Source: Dryas octopetala (lineage: Eukaryota; Streptophyta; Magnoliopsida; Rosales; Rosaceae). Taken from it: a stretch of 64,000 nucleotides of DNA. The notes under the pieces were generated by a model, which had not been told where the DNA came from, did no database searches, and was given only the letters and a program-made list of their open reading frames with translations. Both the position numbers and the translations under genes were made by a program. The stretch is taken from positions 22,940,001 to 23,004,000 of the forward strand of contig OY992835.1 of NCBI GenBank assembly GCA_963921425.1, written 5' to 3'. Shown one piece after another: positions 34,952-45,164 of this stretch (its first letter is position 1; each line of letters begins with the position of its first letter).

Positions 34952-36106
34952 TCAGACAAAGTGGTGAAAATGAAAATCAAACCTTGCCTCTGAATCCATA
35001 TCCCTTACACACTTGTTCCTTTCGTAATCGGGATCATCCGTGGGCAGCTCATACCGACAAACCGGGCACGTATTCCGAATGCCCAGCCACGGCACAATGC
35101 AGTCCTGATGGTAATAATGGCAGCAGGGTAAGCTCCTCACCTTATCCTCCAACACTATGTTGTCTTTACAAACAGCACAAATCACCTCCTCCCTCCTCAG
35201 CTCCTCCACCTTGAATTCAACAAAAGGAAGATCTTCCACGGCACTCAAAGCCGCCGGAGGGCTACCTTTCAAGGCACTCGCATTCTCCACGAATTGCCCG
35301 AAAATGGCTTCAATGTACTCTGCAGTTTCTATATCAACATCATCGATATTCCTATGGAAATTGTTCACTGTCAATAGGATTTCCCACTCCAGGCTTCTAG
35401 CTGCTCCTTCCGGAACCTCTTCTTCTTCAGTGGAAAACCCAGAGGCCATTGATAACTCTTCGACTTCGCCTTCAATCGGGTTCTCATTTATATGCCCCTC
35501 GCTCTGCTCTACTTCTTCCCATTCAGAATTCTCATACATATTCCTCTGTTCATCCAACAAAAGGTTGTCCCAGATTGATTGGATGCCATCGTTGACCCGA
35601 TCACTTTCAATATCATTGTTGTTATCCGAATCCGATTCGGATTCCGACCCAACAACCCGAAGTCCACCAAAGCCTGAATCAGCGCCTGCCGCACCTACAA
35701 ACTCACCCAATTCAGACACCGACCCCTGAGAATTTGACTCGACACCAAACCCTAATCCCAAATTCGACCCCACGTCATCGCCGTCATCAACACCCCCAAT
35801 TTCCAATTCGGTTGCAAACGGATCCGAACCCGAAACGAAATCGCATCCGCTGGGCTGCTGCTGGTGCTCCGGGGTGCGACGGTCGAAGAGATCGGTGACG
35901 AAGCAGCTGACGTCACGGTCCGAATCGGAGGCGGTGTCGGAGAACCAGTCAGCATCGGAGCTTCGCGGATCGACAGGATCATCAGCGAAAGGGTTGCAAT
36001 TGTGGCTGGTGCACCAGTGGGTCAGGGGCTCTAGGGTTTGGATTTGTGGGTTGGGTTCGTTTGGTTCTGGTTCACGGGTTAGGTGAGTGGCCGAAAGCTC
36101 AGACAT
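34952..36106 (-). CDS. RING-H2 E3 ubiquitin ligase, CIP8/BTL-like
   Basis: 384 residues, intron-free. A long acidic, Ser/Asp-rich region (about 20-240) leads to a C-terminal RING-H2 finger at residues 310-350, spacing C-x2-C-x14-C-x-H-x2-H-x2-C-x10-C-x2-C (C3H2C3). The conserved Trp of IVPWLGIRNTCPVCR, which contacts E2 enzymes, is present. The finger and following ELPTDDPDYE resemble Arabidopsis CIP8 and related ligases. Near the N-terminus HWCTSHNCNPF is a Cys/His-containing stretch whose role I cannot assign. It should transfer ubiquitin from an E2 to unknown substrates; no membrane segment is seen, so cytosolic or nuclear. The exact orthologue is uncertain. Confidence 0.85.
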   Translation of the reverse strand: MSELSATHLTREPEPNEPNPQIQTLEPLTHWCTSHNCNPFADDPVDPRSSDADWFSDTASDSDRDVSCFVTDLFDRRTPEHQQQPSGCDFVSGSDPFATELEIGGVDDGDDVGSNLGLGFGVESNSQGSVSELGEFVGAAGADSGFGGLRVVGSESESDSDNNNDIESDRVNDGIQSIWDNLLLDEQRNMYENSEWEEVEQSEGHINENPIEGEVEELSMASGFSTEEEEVPEGAARSLEWEILLTVNNFHRNIDDVDIETAEYIEAIFGQFVENASALKGSPPAALSAVEDLPFVEFKVEELRREEVICAVCKDNIVLEDKVRSLPCCHYYHQDCIVPWLGIRNTCPVCRYELPTDDPDYERNKCVRDMDSEARFDFHFHHFV

Positions 36107-36163
36107 TGTTTTCAGAGATAATAATGGAAAATTGGAGAAATTTTTGTTTGGAAGGCGCCTTCA

Positions 36164-36174
36164 GTTTATATACT
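36164..36174 (-). promoter_or_regulatory. TATA box of the RING gene
   Basis: AGTATATAAAC on the minus strand, about 60 bp upstream of the ATG. Confidence 0.55.
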
Positions 36175-36908
36175 GTTTTTTTTTATTTCGAACCGTAAAA
36201 GAATAAAATTATAATTAAGAGAACGAAGATGACCAAATTTTGGGGGGTTTTTTGTCATTTCCTTTCCATCATTATTTTCAAAAAAAAAAAGTATTACGTG
36301 GAAATAAATTTATATTTTGTATACCATGTGGATAAGATTTGAGATGGGCGTATGAGGATTAAGATGGATTATGCAGTCCTTATTTATTGGCATTATTGCT
36401 ACCTACCGGTCAAAATATTGGTTTAAGAATCTAAATCCTATTACTACTAAATTAATTTGGAGAAGCACTCAATTAATTAAAGAGTTAATTCTATAATTCT
36501 ATTACTTATTTAACAATCTAAATCCTATTACTACTAATTGGGTTAGGAAAATGAGTTTATGAAATAAAATTTATACAATGTTCAAATTCATCTTCTTCTT
36601 CGTTTTTTTTTTTTTTTTTGGTTTTCTCTTCAAGAATATTGGTCTTTACGCCTACCCACTTGGTATTCCGAATGTGGCATACCAAATAGTATCACCACAT
36701 AAAGCCACAATTCTATGATGCTTGAGTGCCTAACCAGAAAATTGGAGAATTGAATTTTGAAAAGATCATCCATTGTCCCAATTCTTGAGAGCATTCAATC
36801 CAATTCAGTGCAAATAGTAAGCTTCACTAAGTTCACTTACATGAAGAAGAAAAATATTATCCTAACAGATTGTTACTGGGCATGCAAATTAGTTCTACTT
36901 CTGATTAA
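36175..36908. other. Intergenic
   Basis: Upstream region of the RING gene and 3' flank of the kinase pseudogene. AT-rich with a T run near 36606. No gene. Confidence 0.45.
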
Positions 36909-38130
36909 CTAGCTGCTCTCCTCATGTTTCTCTTTCAGCTCATAGAATACATTCTTGACTGCTTCAAATACTTCTTCAGCAGCCCTTTCAGCATCAATCT
37001 GGGCAGAATTAAATGAATAAAAAGTTAAAGCTACTTATTAGAGAAAAGCTCTAGCATACCTACTTGAATAAATTCATAGAAAATAAGGTCTTGCTTTCAA
37101 GTTTTTGTTGATTTTCTCAACCATAGGCAAAAGGCAAAGCAATCACACTTCCATGAAATCTTACAATCAGAAGCTTTGTGGAGATTGTTACCTTTCGAAC
37201 CTTCCCCTTGGAGCTGTAATAATTGATTATGGGAAGAGTGCATTCAGAATAAACCTTAAGACGCTTCTGTATATATTGTTTCAATATTGTCATCAACTCT
37301 TCCCCTTAAATCCACAGAAGAATATGCATGGACAAGAGTCAGAGGAATGTAACACATGAAGAATTTGTAGATTAAGGAATCTAAAAACAAAAAAGGACCA
37401 GGCAATCTGCTTACCTGGTTTCTATTTAAAAGACGCCTTGTCATCTCCTCTTCTGAGCAGTCGAAAAACAATACAAAATCTGGCTCGATTTTCATCTGCA
37501 ACAGAAGTTGGAGTTGTGCACATGAAACTGAACAATAATGATACGAATAAGTTACAATTGGTGAAATAATAACTTATGCTATACTAATTGCAAAGATAAT
37601 CTACATTAAGAAGTGTAATCAAAGTAATTGATTCCTCAAATAAAAAAAAATGCAAGCCTACAATGCTTCCAGCTGCAGCAAGATTTTCTTCCTTCCTTGG
37701 GAAGCTAGCCATCAATGAGAAATTTCTTGTTTTGGATCCTCTGCATTGCCTGTTGCAGAAGCTTGACAACCAGATTGGAAGGAACAAGCTTCCCTTCCTT
37801 CTTATAGTCCTCAATTATTTTACTGTAAAGAAAATGATAGCAATAAAAGATGTGTAAAAAAGTGGGCATAATAGAAGTGTCATCTGAAAAATGCTTGCAA
37901 GAATGCCATCAATGAAAATTACAGTAATTTTAACTTCTATATGAGGAAGCTGAAAGCAAAATTATCTGCTTAATATGAGAATATGAAAGTAAGAATCTTT
38001 TGAATGAAATACCCGTATTCTGATCGAGCTTCAACTTCCTCTTTAAGAAGGTCACCAATACTCAGATGGCAAAACCCAAACTGTGAAACAATCTTGGCAC
38101 ATTGTTTACCATTTCCACTGCCTGGACCAC
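36909..38130 (-). pseudogene. UMP-CMP kinase pseudogene (5 exons, 5' end missing)
   Basis: Five exon remnants keep splice sites: 38130-38013, 37822-37662, 37495-37415, about 37304-37192, and 36998-36909. Together they cover most of a nucleoside monophosphate kinase (phosphorylates UMP/CMP with ATP). Recognisable pieces are the P-loop, [33 protein letters not shown] and the C-terminal EEVFEAVKNVF. Lesions: the P-loop reads GGPGSGNGKQC with Asn for the invariant Lys; a 4-bp insertion (37704-37707) puts a stop inside the DGFPR motif; exon 4 has an extra base at its acceptor; and a TA-repeat gain (about 37270-37277) shifts frame again. The exon with the start codon is not found upstream; the tandem array starts there instead. 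Confidence 0.88.
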
Positions 38131-38404
38131 CTGCAAAATATAGATTGAGGACCATGAAAACTATAAGTGGGAAGTCACAATGAGTAAGCTTGAGAATCAA
38201 CATCAGCAGGCACAAGAAATAGAAGGCCATATATCATTCTTGGTAAACATTCTAGCACATCTAACATAAGTTTACTAGTTACAAAATGAGGTGAAGGTGT
38301 TCAAGCTCAAAAGAAGATCTCTAACCAAGACTTATGTAGCACAAATTTGAGAATAGAACTTTGACCAGATCCACTACATAATTTCCATCGGGCAGAGTTA
38401 CTGT
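38131..38404. other. Remnant intron/flank between pseudogene and array
   Basis: A good 3' splice site precedes the P-loop exon, but the expected first exon is absent. Nothing else recognised. Confidence 0.4.
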
Positions 38405-40660
38405 GACATAGTTCAAGCCGTTTCATGAGAATTTCTATTCGTAACTCGATGAATTTTAAATGGTTATACCCATGGTGCATTTCAAATTTTACCTACTGAT
38501 ATTCCAAGTCATGTTTTGACGTTTTCCCAGTCAGACCATAGAGTTTCTCAAGTCGTTCATTTGGGCATCTCAAGTCATTCTTTAAGGCATCCTAAGTCGT
38601 TCCTTGAGAATTTCAGTTCGTAACTCGAGAGATTTTAAATATTTATACCATTGGTGCATTTCAAATTGTACCTAGTGACATTGCAAGCCATGTTTTGACG
38701 TTTCTCATGTCATACCCTAGAGTTTCTCAAGTCGTTCCTTAAGGCATTTAAAGTCATTTATTTAGAATTTCATTTCGTAACTTTAGAGATTTTAAATGTT
38801 TATAGCCATGGTGCATTTTAAATTATACCTAATGACATTCCAAGTCATGTTTTGACGTTTCTCAAGTCATAACCTAGAGTTTCTCAAGTCGTTCCTTAAG
38901 GCATCAGAAGTCGTTCCTTAGGACATTCTAAGTCGATCATTGAGAATTTCAATTCGTAACTCGAGAGATTTTAAATGTTTATAGCCTATGTACATTTCAA
39001 ATTGTATCTACTGACATTACAAGTGATGTTTTAACGGTTCCGAAGTCATACCCTTGAGTTTCTTCAGTCGTACCTTTAGGCATTTAAAGTCGTTCCTTAG
39101 GGCATCTCAAGTCGTTCCTTGAGAATTTTAGTTCGGAACTCGAAGGATTTTAAATTTTTATACCCAAGGTGTGTTTCAAATTATATATAGTGACATTCCA
39201 AGTTATGTTTTGACGGTTTTCAAGTCATATTCTAGAGTTTGTCAAGTCGTTCCTTAAAGCATCTGAAGTTGTTCCTTAGGCATCCCAAGTCGTTCCTTGA
39301 GAATTTCATTTTGTAACTAGAGTGATTTTCAATGTTTATACCCTTAGTGTATTTCAAATTGTACCTTGTGCCATTACAAGTAATGTTTCGACGTTTCCCA
39401 AGTCATACCTTAGGGAATATGAAGTCGTTCCTTAGGGAATCTCAAGTCGTTCCTTGAGAATTTCAATTCGTAACTCGATGAATTTTAAATATTTATACCC
39501 TTGGTGCATTTTAAATTGTATCTAGTGACATTACAAGTCATTTTTTGACGTATCTCAAGTCATACCCTTGAGTTTCTCAAGTCTTTCTTTTGAGCATCTG
39601 AAGTCGTTTCTTTGGGCAAATGAAGTGTTTCCTTAGGGCTTCTGAAGTCGTTCATTTAGAGTTTCATTTCGTAACTCGAGATATTTTAAATGTGTATACC
39701 CTTGGTGCATTTCAAATTGTACCTAGTGACATTCCAAGTCATGTTTTGACGTTTCCTAAGTCATAACCTAGAGTTTCTCAAGTCGTTCCTCAGGGCATCT
39801 ACAGTCGTTTCTTAGGGCATTCCAAGTCGTTCCTTGAGAATTTCACTTCGTAACTCGAGAGATTCTAAATGTTTATACTCTTAGTGCATTTCAAATTTTA
39901 TCTTGTGACATTTCAAGTGATGTTTTGACTGTTCCTAAGTCATACGCTAGAGTTTCTAAAGTCGTTCATTTGGGTATCTGAAGTCGTTCCTTAAGGCATT
40001 TTAAGTCATTCATTGAGAATTTTAGTTTGGAACTCGAAGGATTTTAAATGTTTATACCCTAAGTGCGTTTCAAATTGTATATAGTGATATTCTAAGTCAT
40101 GTTTTGACGGTTTCCAAGTCATACACTAGAGTTTCTCAAGTCGTTCCTTAATGCATCCCAAGTCGTTCCTTGAGAATTTCATTTTGTAACTAGAGGGATT
40201 TTAAATGTTTATACCCTTAGTGAATTTCAAATTGTACCTTGTGCTATTACAAGTCATGTTTTGATGTTTCTCAAGTCGATCATATATTAGAGTTTCTCAA
40301 GTCGTTCCTTATGGAATTTGAAGTCGTTCTTTAGGGTATCTCAAGTCGGTCCTTGAGAATTTCAGTTCGTAACTCGAAGAATTTTAAATGTTTATACCCT
40401 TGGTGCATTTCAAATTGTATCTAGTGACATTTCATGTCATTTTTTGACGTTTCCCAAGTCATACCCTAGAGTTTCGGAAGTCGTTCCTTAGGGTATCTGA
40501 AGTCGTTCATTTAGAATTTCATTTCGTAATCGAGAGATTTTAAATGTTTATACTCTTGGTGCATTTCAAATTGTACCTAGTAACATTTCAAGTCATGTTT
40601 TGACGTTTTCTAAGTCATAACCTAGAGTTTCTCAAGTCGTTCCTTAGGGCATCTACAATC
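38405..40660. repeat. Tandem satellite array, 13 monomers, probable five-monomer higher-order repeat
   Basis: A conserved core (TTCGTAACTCGAGAGATTTT, then AAATGTTTATACCC, GTGCATTTCAAATTGTA, GTCATGTTTTGACG) recurs at about 38441, 38621, 38777, 38956, 39135, 39313, 39470, 39671, 39850, 40029, 40186, 40369 and 40526. Spacings are 180, 156, 179, 179, 178, 157, 201, 179, 179, 157, 183 and 157 bp. The roughly 22-bp steps reflect a variable number of short subrepeats of the form AAGTCGTTCCTTAGGGCATCT between cores. Variant cores recur every five monomers (about 855-899 bp): GGAACTCGAAGG at 39135 and 40029; AACTAGAG at 39313 and 40186; the TTTAGAATTTCATTTCG lead at 38777, 39671 and 40526. No coding frame spans it. 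Confidence 0.92.
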
Positions 40661-41098
40661 GGTTTTTGATGGTTGCAAATTCAAGAAATCCGGGAAATGA
40701 TTTTTATTAGTCGGAGGGTTTAGCTCTGAAAGTGGTACTATTGCATATTGTTTCGAAGGGAATTGTGAAGCGAGTTAAACTCATGGCTGTGCCATGATGT
40801 ATGGGCTTTTTCGGTCTTCTAAGGTTGTTTAGGGCCTCAAATCTTCGTTTTAAACTTTCATACATTTTATTTAATTTCGTTTATATTTTATTTGGAATTG
40901 TAATTACTCGTGAGCCTGGTTAGTTGTGCTCTAGGGTTTTTTAAGCGTACTTAAGCAATTTTACAATTGCTAAACAATTATTATTCAGAATTTTATCAAC
41001 TTAATTATTGAGGTTTTCTCTCAATTTCTTGGTGGATTCGAGGGTTCTTGTTCTTTTAGTTTTACGCTTGTAAAACTTGGTTGATTGTACTACATCAA
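40661..41098. other. Possible LTR-like or transposon flank beside the array
   Basis: T-rich sequence whose right part (TTTCTCTCAATTTCTTGGTG near 41020, ending ...TTGTACTACATCA at 41098) resembles the 3' part of a plant LTR. The DUF295 similarity stops at this point, so an insertion boundary is plausible. No matching second LTR or target duplication was found. Confidence 0.3.
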
Positions 41099-41796
41099 GT
41101 GTCTTATCATGGTAACCATTAAGGCCAATACTGCATGAAGTGATGAATTTGTTGTTGATCCCATTCATAAACAACATCTGATCACCAATGTCGCGTAACA
41201 AAACTCACCGAGGACCATTAACAGTTTGCTCAAGCTTGAACACTTGAAAGGCTTGAGTCTTAGGTGGATCGACGTATTTAGCATCTAAGATGTGCCAAGG
41301 ATTTGTTGGATGCTCCTCGTATGAGCAAATCTTTGTAAGATAAATCATGATTAACTTGTTCAATGCAGAATCTTTTACGAGGTAAGGGTCTTGACTAATC
41401 AGATGAATGACTCGACCGTCTCTCACACCCAACCTATTAGGGTATTGTCTGTGATCAAGCATAACCAACCTCTTACTCATATAGCTAGGAGGGTCGCTAT
41501 CTAAATATAAGATGTCAAACACCATTACAAAACACAATACATCTCTAGTTACAGCGTATAATTTCTGATCAATAATTACTATATCGCAAAATTCCGAGCT
41601 CTCCTCTATGCTCTCCATCCTTGGCCTCAATGAGGGTCCATGATTTATCGGTAGGCCTACAAAAAGCCAAACGACCTTCAGAACAGAGGCCACCCAAAAG
41701 ACACTGCCGCGGCTGCAACTTTGTTGGTACCGAAGAGGCTACTACTTTCGCGAAGAAGGAAGGTCTACTAATTAATTTATTTTTGTTTATTAACAT
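41099..41796 (-). pseudogene. DUF295 (F-box-associated) pseudogene
   Basis: Minus-strand remnants GRLAFCRPTDKSWTLI, MESIEESSEFCDIVIIDQKLYAV, AFQVFKLEQTVNGPR and LLRDIGDQMLFMNG appear in the order expected for the plant DUF295 family (often F-box proteins). Two disabling changes are visible. A frameshift near 41625 separates the first two blocks. A TGA at 41205-41207 sits in frame where the family has Trp (PR-W-V), consistent with TGG to TGA. The F-box end is missing, and the C-terminus runs into unrelated sequence at about 41098. Confidence 0.8.
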
Positions 41797-42054
41797 TTAT
41801 AATCCTATCTAATTTTTTTTTTTTTGGGTGTACAATTATTGCTTAGAATGTGATACATAACATACATTGAAATCAAGTAAAATAAGAAGGAAAAATAATT
41901 AATTTCCTTAATTTAGAAGGTACAATAAAAAAAATGACATCACATACCCAAATATTAATAGGCAAATAGAAGATAGCTAAAGTCCTTCTGGTCAAACTTA
42001 ATTAACACGCGGGTGCCTATGAATTTTCCCGCCAAAGAATGACTAGCACAGTGA

Positions 42055-44733
42055 ATGGCTGCTCCTCATCATTTCTCTCACAATTGGTTAATGAGGCTAT
42101 TCTCTTTCGTTTCCAAACCTCTTTACCAAAATACACAACCCATTTGCACATTCTCTACTCTCACTCACAACCCAACAACAGCCACCGCAAAGAATTTCAA
42201 AACTTTTTCCCATATTTTCCAGCAATGCTCCCATGGCAGAGCTCTGAATCCGGCCAAACAGGCCCATGCTCGCATGCTCGTATCTGGGTTCAAGCCCACT
42301 GTCTTTGTTACAAATTGTCTGATCCAGGTGTACGTAAAGTGTTGTGCTTTGGAATATGCGGGTAAGGTGTTTGATCGAATGCCTCAACGGGACACAGTCT
42401 CGTGGAACACCATGATTTTCGGGTATGCTGAGAGTGGCATCATGGGGTTTGCGCAGTCTTATTTTGATGTCATGCCTGAGAGAGACGTGATTTCTTGGAA
42501 TTCTTTGATTTCAGGGTACTTGCAAAATGGTGACTATCAGATGTTGATTGATGTTTATGTGAAAATGGGGAGAATGGGTGTGGAATTTGACCGTACTACG
42601 TCTGCTGTTGTTCTGAAAGCATGTTCGGTTATGGAAGAGATTGATTTGGGGATTCAAATTCATTGTGTTGCTGTCAAGATGGCTTTTGACATCGATGTGG
42701 TCACTGGAAGTGCTTTAGTAGATATGTATGGCAAGTGTAAGAAATTAGATCGTTCACTTCAGGTTTTCCGTGAATTGCCTGAAAAGAATTGGGTTTCTTG
42801 GAGCGCTGTAATTGCAGGTTCTGTTCAGAATGATCGGTTTGTTAAGGGTATAGAACTATTTAATGAGATGCAGAAAGCAGGAATTGGGGTAACCCAATCT
42901 ACCTATGCTAGCGTTTTCAGGTCCTGTGCAGGATTATCCGCATATAGGTTAGGCACTCAGTTTCATGGACATGCAATAAAGACAGGATTCCAATCTGATG
43001 TCATAGTTGGAACTGCAACATTGGACATGTATGCAAAATGTAGCAATATGTCTGATGCTAGAAAGATATTTAACTTGATGCCAACCCATGGTTTGCAATC
43101 ATATAATGCAATTATTGTTGGCTATGCTCGAAATGAGCAAGGTTTTGAAGCTATGCAGCTATTTCTGCTTCTGCAGAAGTCTGGCCTTGGATTTGATGAA
43201 ATAACGTTATCTGGTGCACTTAGCGCTTGTGCAATGATCAAAGGGCATTTGGAGGGGATTCAACTACAAGGATTAGTGGTTAAGAGTAGTTTCAGATCAA
43301 ATATATGTGTTGCAAATGCCATTCTGGACATGTATGGTAAATGTGGAGATGTGTTTGGAGCTTCTCGTGTGTTTGATGAGATGGTAAGAAGAGATGCTGT
43401 GTCTTGGAATGCAATTATTGCAGCTCATGGACAGAATGAAAATAAAGAGGAAACACTTTCATTTTTTGTTTCCATGCTTCGCTCAAGGATGGAACCTGAT
43501 GAGTTCACGTATGGTAGTGTTTTAAGAGCTTGTGCGGGTCAGCATTCCTTGAACCATGGAATGGAAATCCATAGCAGAGTTATTAAATCTGGAATGGGCA
43601 TGAACTTGTTTATTGGAGGTGCCCTTGTTGATATGTACTGCAAGTGTGGAATGATGGAAGAGGCAGAAAAGATACATGACAGAACAGAAGAACAAACTAT
43701 GGTTTCTTGGAATGCAATCATATCTGGTTTCTCACTGCATAAGCAAAATGAGGATGCACAGAGATTTTTTTCTCGGATGTTGGAAATGGGTGCAAAGCCT
43801 GATAACTTCACATACGCAACAGTTCTTGATACCTGTGCTAATTTGGCTACCGTTGGACTTGGGAAGCAGATCCATGCTCAAATTATCAAGCATGAATTGC
43901 AATCAGATGTATATATAACCAGCACTCTTGTTGATATGTACTCAAAGTGTGGTAACATGCAAGACTCTCATCTAATGTTCAAGAAAGCACCTAAGCGAGA
44001 TGCTGTTACATGGAATGCCATGATTTCTGGCTATGCAAACTACGGTCTTGGAGAAGATGCCCTTAGAATTTTTGAGCTTATGCAGCTTGAGAATGTGAAG
44101 CCAAACCATGCAACTTTTGTTTCAGTCCTCTGTGCCTGTGGGCATATTGGGCATGTTGAAAAAGGGTTCTACTACTTCGGTGCAATGCGTAGTGATTATG
44201 GTTTAGCTCCTCAGTTGGAGCATTACTCATGTATGGTGGATATTATAGGGAGGTCTGGCCAAGTTGATCAGGCCTTGAGGATTATTCAAGATATGCCTTT
44301 TGAAGCTGATGATGTTATATGGAGAACTCTGCTTAGCATTTGCAAGCTTCATGGGGACGTAGAAGTGGCTGAAATAGCAGCCAGCTCTATTTTGCAATTG
44401 GACCCTCAAGACTCCTCTACCTATGTTCTATTATCAAATATATATGCTGGAGCTGGAATGTGGGGTGAGGTCTCAAACATGAGGAAAACAATGAGGCTTA
44501 ATAAGTTGAAGAAGGAGCCTGGTTGCAGCTGGATTGAGGTAAAAGATGAGGTACATGCATTTCTTGTTGCAGACAAGGCTCATCCAAGATGTAAAGAGGT
44601 ATATGAGAAGCTTGATTTGCTAGTTGCTGAGATGATGAGGTTTGGATATAGGCCAGAAATTGATTTTGTGCTTGATGAGGAGATGGAAGAGCAGGAGCTC
44701 CAAGATGATCTCAGAATTTGCATGCATAATTAA
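42055..44733 (+). CDS. E-class pentatricopeptide repeat protein, MEF13-like (mitochondrial editing)
   Basis: 892 residues, single exon. The N-terminus (about 1-45) is rich in Ser, Phe, Arg and Thr with few acidic residues, fitting a mitochondrial presequence. A long PLS-type PPR array follows (about 50-780), then E/E+ motifs including EPGCSWIEVKDEVHAFLVADKAHP. The protein stops after about 40 more residues without the DYW deaminase. Overall it matches Arabidopsis At3g02330 (MEF13), required at several mitochondrial C-to-U sites. Such E-type proteins need a separate deaminase partner in trans (family knowledge). Only 258 bp separate the start from the DUF295 pseudogene on the other strand. The frame is intact. 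Confidence 0.9.
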   Translation: MAAPHHFSHNWLMRLFSFVSKPLYQNTQPICTFSTLTHNPTTATAKNFKTFSHIFQQCSHGRALNPAKQAHARMLVSGFKPTVFVTNCLIQVYVKCCALEYAGKVFDRMPQRDTVSWNTMIFGYAESGIMGFAQSYFDVMPERDVISWNSLISGYLQNGDYQMLIDVYVKMGRMGVEFDRTTSAVVLKACSVMEEIDLGIQIHCVAVKMAFDIDVVTGSALVDMYGKCKKLDRSLQVFRELPEKNWVSWSAVIAGSVQNDRFVKGIELFNEMQKAGIGVTQSTYASVFRSCAGLSAYRLGTQFHGHAIKTGFQSDVIVGTATLDMYAKCSNMSDARKIFNLMPTHGLQSYNAIIVGYARNEQGFEAMQLFLLLQKSGLGFDEITLSGALSACAMIKGHLEGIQLQGLVVKSSFRSNICVANAILDMYGKCGDVFGASRVFDEMVRRDAVSWNAIIAAHGQNENKEETLSFFVSMLRSRMEPDEFTYGSVLRACAGQHSLNHGMEIHSRVIKSGMGMNLFIGGALVDMYCKCGMMEEAEKIHDRTEEQTMVSWNAIISGFSLHKQNEDAQRFFSRMLEMGAKPDNFTYATVLDTCANLATVGLGKQIHAQIIKHELQSDVYITSTLVDMYSKCGNMQDSHLMFKKAPKRDAVTWNAMISGYANYGLGEDALRIFELMQLENVKPNHATFVSVLCACGHIGHVEKGFYYFGAMRSDYGLAPQLEHYSCMVDIIGRSGQVDQALRIIQDMPFEADDVIWRTLLSICKLHGDVEVAEIAASSILQLDPQDSSTYVLLSNIYAGAGMWGEVSNMRKTMRLNKLKKEPGCSWIEVKDEVHAFLVADKAHPRCKEVYEKLDLLVAEMMRFGYRPEIDFVLDEEMEEQELQDDLRICMHN

Positions 44734-45164
44734 TGTGTAGTTTTACCCTTTTATGGTGGACATGGGATTTTACAGTCAATTGGCTTGTGAGAATTCAGAA
44801 TATGGAATCAGGAGTTGGAAAACAAGTCCAACGTACAACATGTTCACAAGAATGAACCACTACGACAGACAAAGTAACAAACACACGATATTTGCTAGCT
44901 GCACCTAAAGCATCAACCTGTATATATAATCCAACTTAATAAAAGTTTAGTTCAAATACTTCAACTTAATACATAAAAGTTGGACTTGCTCAGGCCTCAA
45001 GGTAAATATTGAAAATTTGTGCTTTAATCAAAGAATGGTGCATCAACAAAATGATTTAATAGTAATTCACAGTGGGTGTTCCAATTAATTATTAAGCATC
45101 ACCAGCATATTATATATGCAAAAACAAATTAATGCAGTAGTGTTCTGCTGGTTGAGGGAACCAA
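44734..45164. other. Intergenic, convergent 3' ends
   Basis: Between the MEF13-like gene and the F-box pseudogene. No gene seen. Confidence 0.45.
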
